The position numbers and the translations under genes are program-made. Source: Hofstenia miamia (Eukaryota; Xenacoelomorpha; Acoela). Taken from it: DNA of 64,000 nucleotides. Numbering within the stretch: the stretch's first letter is position 1; every line of letters starts with the position of its first letter. The stretch lies in NCBI GenBank assembly GCA_004352715.1, contig SCFE01000048.1, forward strand, positions 860,265 through 924,264. The letters are read 5' to 3'. Positions 60,701 through 64,000 of this stretch are shown here, one piece after another. Under the pieces are notes generated by a model. That model had not been told where the DNA came from. It did no database searches and was given only the letters and a program-made list of their open reading frames with translations.

Positions 60701-63564
60701 TTTAACGTAATTTAGCGTTGGAGTTAGGGTTGCCAGTAATTTCAGATTAGGATATTCAGAAATAAGGATACAATTCAGATATTTATAAAAATGATAAAAT
60801 TAAAAAATGCTGGAAGGCTGAAGTTCAAGAATGACGAGGGATTTCATGGTTAATGTGGATTCTTTAGAAGACGCCTTTAAATAAGGCGCTTGATTCTTTT
60901 TATACAATTAAAAGCAGCAGACTGAGAAAATAGCGATGAATAAATGACTGGGTGCCAAAGAATCTTGATCGCATAATAATTAATTTTTAATGAAACCAAC
61001 GTTTACTGAAGCGCGTCACTCATTAAAACTTCTTGTGAAGTTAGAAATACAATTAAAATGATAAAACAACGAATTTGTTAATAGTCAAGAAGCCAACACT
61101 CGAGATTTGTGGGGAATCATCAAGCGAGGGTATTCAACTACCAGCCTGTATGAAATTTGTTTAGACTTCGGGTAACTAAAAACTAAAAAATCTATTAGGG
61201 TAGGTCAGATGAAATTGAAACGAAAGAAATTAAAGAGTAACTAAAAATTAAAGTTTTCCAGAGTAATCCAAATTGACCTTGAATAAGAAAGACAGTGGAT
61301 GAAAATAACCATTGAATGTCTGCAAAAAAATTTCAAATGTGCACTCAGGACAGCCGTATACCCCGTATCTGGGAATAATTAGTTTCCAAAACCCTGTGAT
61401 TCATTAAAAACATGCTGAATCAACAGGATCAATTAAAACAAATGTAAAATAATGGTTTCTGATTGATGCCAAATTAGTCAATGACCAATACGATGGTATA
61501 AGCTACATTAACAATATTAAAACCAAGGATAGGTTTAGTTCAGAAGGCTTGAATTAAATTAGCAAGCACTTACTGTCTATTTCGAACAAATATAATGGGC
61601 TCAAACGTTGCGCTACGCAAGGCCATTTCTTTACATTTAAAAGAAATTTTCACCTAAAATGAAAGCAATCACCGCTGCTTTCTTTCTCTTTGATAACTAA
61701 AAAAAGTCAACTACCGCTTTTAAGTTGAAAATCATCCCATCTCGTTGAAATATAAAAGTCAATGGAAATTATTTAAATAAAATAGTATAGAATTGAAAAT
61801 TGAAGTACAATATCTGACAGCTTTGATATGTGTGGAAAACATGGATGGGCTGAATGCTTAATAGATTGTTAGAAATTATATTGACTGCAATACGACGATT
61901 TTCCCTGAATTCGCATGTCAATTTGTGAATTAAAAGCCTAAGAGGGTGTTATACATTGCTTTTAGCCACGAGACAGCTTTAAAAACTATGAGAGCAAAAA
62001 GCTTTCAACAAACTCAAAAATGTGTAGAGATACAGAAATAAATATGCACATTTCAGAGAAGCATCAGACCTGTTTAGGACCTGCTTACATTAGATTAAGA
62101 CACGGTCTTGAGCTCGAAAATGAGGCTTTCAGAATAGTTTTGGACGACTGACTTAAAAATTGCACACCCACATTGTAATGTATAACGTCTTTAACCTCGG
62201 AGGTTTAAGTTTTATATCTAATAACAACTTAAAATACAACACGCAAAAATGGTATACTGAATGCTGACACGGGTTCTGCATTTGACCCGTATCCACCGTT
62301 GTTTTCTGATACATATTCGAAATTTGCAACCTATGCATTGAGAAACTAATCAGAGTTAATATATTTATTCAAGTCAACGTAAATATGAAAATATTTAATA
62401 AATATGTCATTTGTACGCTCCGTCCCAATTAAAAAATTAATAATAACAAATTGAGATGGAATTCGTTAATTAAATAATGCGAAGTAAATTGAATTAAATT
62501 GGCAATTAATGAGTGTTTCCTAAAGCAATTTATTACATTAAGTGCAAAACATGATGATTAATAAGACAACATTCCTAAACTCATGGTTGTTTCGAAGAGA
62601 TATCCTACCACTAACGTTCTACTAACTACCTATTTTTCATGACAAAAATAATTGAAATAACACGTAAAAATAACAAAAATCAATTACATTATAACTTTTC
62701 ACAAGTATATAAGAGTTTCATTATTTTTCACATAGAAATGAATTTTTTATGCTATTGAAGGAATATATGCCACGAGTTAACATACCTATGTTCTAATTAG
62801 TGTTTTAAGTTTGTTTTTCTGTGGTTTGTTTCATGAACTTGTAGAGATTTTACTTTGAACAAAAACTTTATTTGAACGTTAACTATTGGCAGTAATTAAG
62901 ACTTGCAATAAGAAACATGATTAACATAAACAAATAGTTTTTTGAATCAAAATTTTAACAAAAATCAAAGTCAATGAAATATGAATTACTGTTATATTTG
63001 GACTAAATTTATAAATGAGATGTAATTTACTCCAAAGGTAGACCAAACCTTACTAGCGTTGAATAAATTGAATAACTTCATAATATTAATAGTTTAGCAA
63101 AACTTCATTTTATTGATTTCATACTCGACATTCAAACTAAATTATAAGGATTTTCTAAAACTAAAGGTATATAATTTTCATGGGCTTTGAGGGTCAACGT
63201 AAAACGTAAATAAAACTCAGTGTTGAGCGAAACTTCGAGAGTCGATTTGGTGAAAAAAATTCGTTTTACGCATAATCAAATCGAATAGGTGAATATTGAA
63301 ATTTGTGTGATTTATAATTACTAAAATATTTAAACAATTTCCCGCGAGTGAATATTTTTAAGTAGTTAATTCGTGTTAGCAATGGGCTATTACGAAAATG
63401 TTGCAAAACTTTTTAGGTTTTAAACTTTTGAATGTGCATTTTACGGTTTGCAATTGTTTTTTACCCCAACCGAATGCGATTCGACTAAGAACAGGCGGAT
63501 CATTATGACACTATCAACAGAGGTTGGTTGGTTCAAACCGACTGCCGACAAATGCTAAGATGTT

Positions 63565-63925
63565 TATTTAAAACTTAGTATAGTAACGCATCTCGAAATT
63601 TCTTCTTTGAAGTGAATTAACGGGATAGAACTTTTAAATATCATAGTTTATTACAAATGCGTATTAAGTAAAAGTAAATTGAGAAAAATCCCATGCGTGA
63701 AACACCGCTAAATAGCGATTTAAACGTAAACAATATGTACTTAGGAAGTAATTTACTGAAAAATATTGTATTCAGTCGATTTTTGTTTGAAAAATTGGAG
63801 TCATTTTAAAAAATTCTATCGTACTGACACAATTATATAATCAATATCAAAATGACCAATTTTCTCAAAATATCAAATATTAGGAACTGAATGTTTACAA
63901 ATGTTTCTCTTAACAGTTTTATTAG
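63565..63925. repeat. 361-bp near-identical repeat, copy B
   Basis: The partner of copy A at 47695-48055, in the same orientation. Its flanks (TGCTAAGATGT on the left, TATTAAATACTTTG on the right) differ from those of copy A and show no long direct repeat. A GGTTCAAACC box lies about 26 bp upstream but is not shared with copy A. Confidence 0.92.
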
Positions 63926-63977
63926 TATTAAATACTTTGAAAACATTTATGGTGAAAGAAAAAATTGACTTCTTAAT

Positions 63978-64000
63978 ATATATATATATATATATATATA
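63978..64000. repeat. (TA)n microsatellite at the window end
   Basis: A TA run reaching the right edge of the window. Confidence 0.9.

Larger units (their letters stand above)
57742..64000. other. Upstream side of the Eph gene, no gene identified
   Basis: About 6.3 kb. The signal-peptide exon must lie here or beyond the right edge, ending in phase 1, but no minus-strand segment starting with Met and a hydrophobic run before a good donor was convincing. The region carries the second copy of the 361-bp repeat (63565-63925) and ends in a (TA)n run. No promoter can be assigned. Confidence 0.55.

Noticed and set aside
61574-61653. Exon-like minus-strand segment (AG...GTAAGT) of 80 bp that might precede the first visible Eph exon
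   Set aside because: The reading that starts with ATG (M-A-L-R-S-A-T-F-E) ends in phase 2 and does not match the required phase 1. The phase-1 reading has no start codon or signal-peptide character.
1-64000. CRISPR arrays, phage, bacterial operons, tRNA clusters
   Set aside because: No regularly spaced identical repeats, no bacterial-type gene density and no cloverleaf-compatible sequence were found; spliced metazoan genes argue against a prokaryotic source.

Overview
The window is strongly A+T-rich and looks like nuclear DNA of an invertebrate animal. It has spliced genes with GT-AG introns, many (TA)n microsatellites, short decayed DNA transposons and assembly gaps of N. I see no operons, ribosome-binding sites or other prokaryotic features. 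The phylum cannot be fixed from this sequence; the receptor described below is divergent.

One gene can be recognised with confidence: an Eph-family receptor tyrosine kinase on the minus strand, read from about 57.7 kb down to 4.9 kb. Eleven coding exons (1,935 bp, about 645 codons) were assembled by hand, and their splice phases all agree. In order they encode the ephrin-binding domain (three exons), the cysteine-rich sushi/EGF-like region (two), two fibronectin type III domains (three), the transmembrane helix (one), the juxtamembrane segment (one) and the start of the kinase domain (one). The signal-peptide exon (5' side, right) and the rest of the kinase plus any SAM/PDZ tail (3' side, left) were not found and probably lie outside the window. 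Introns range from 75 bp to about 25.3 kb. The ephrin-binding domain keeps its four expected cysteines. The intracellular part is odd: the first conserved juxtamembrane tyrosine is phenylalanine, and the glycine-rich loop is altered, although the VAIK-type lysine and the helix-C glutamate are present.

Layout. 1-4.9 kb: last visible intron or 3' side, with decayed open frames, a three-unit tandem repeat and half of a dispersed repeat pair. 4.9-26.2 kb: ten introns and exons from the kinase up to the second ephrin-binding exon. 26.2-51.5 kb: one giant intron holding two 1-kb gaps, hAT-type MITEs with 8-bp target duplications, a mariner-like element and several coding-like remnants. 51.5-57.7 kb: the first two visible exons and the intron between them. 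57.7-64 kb: upstream sequence with one copy of a 361-bp near-identical repeat.

The rest of the window is repeat biology. Clearest are three hAT-like MITEs at 26.2, 44.5 and 45.7 kb. The one at 26.2 kb sits 30 nt upstream of a splice acceptor of the receptor gene. A mariner-like element with about 34-bp inverted ends lies at 28.3 kb. A 361-bp repeat occurs twice; one copy is framed by 25-bp direct repeats. Several gaps are flanked by duplicated sequence, which points to unmerged assembly overlaps. I found no CRISPR array, rRNA or convincing tRNA, and no previously undescribed multi-gene system.
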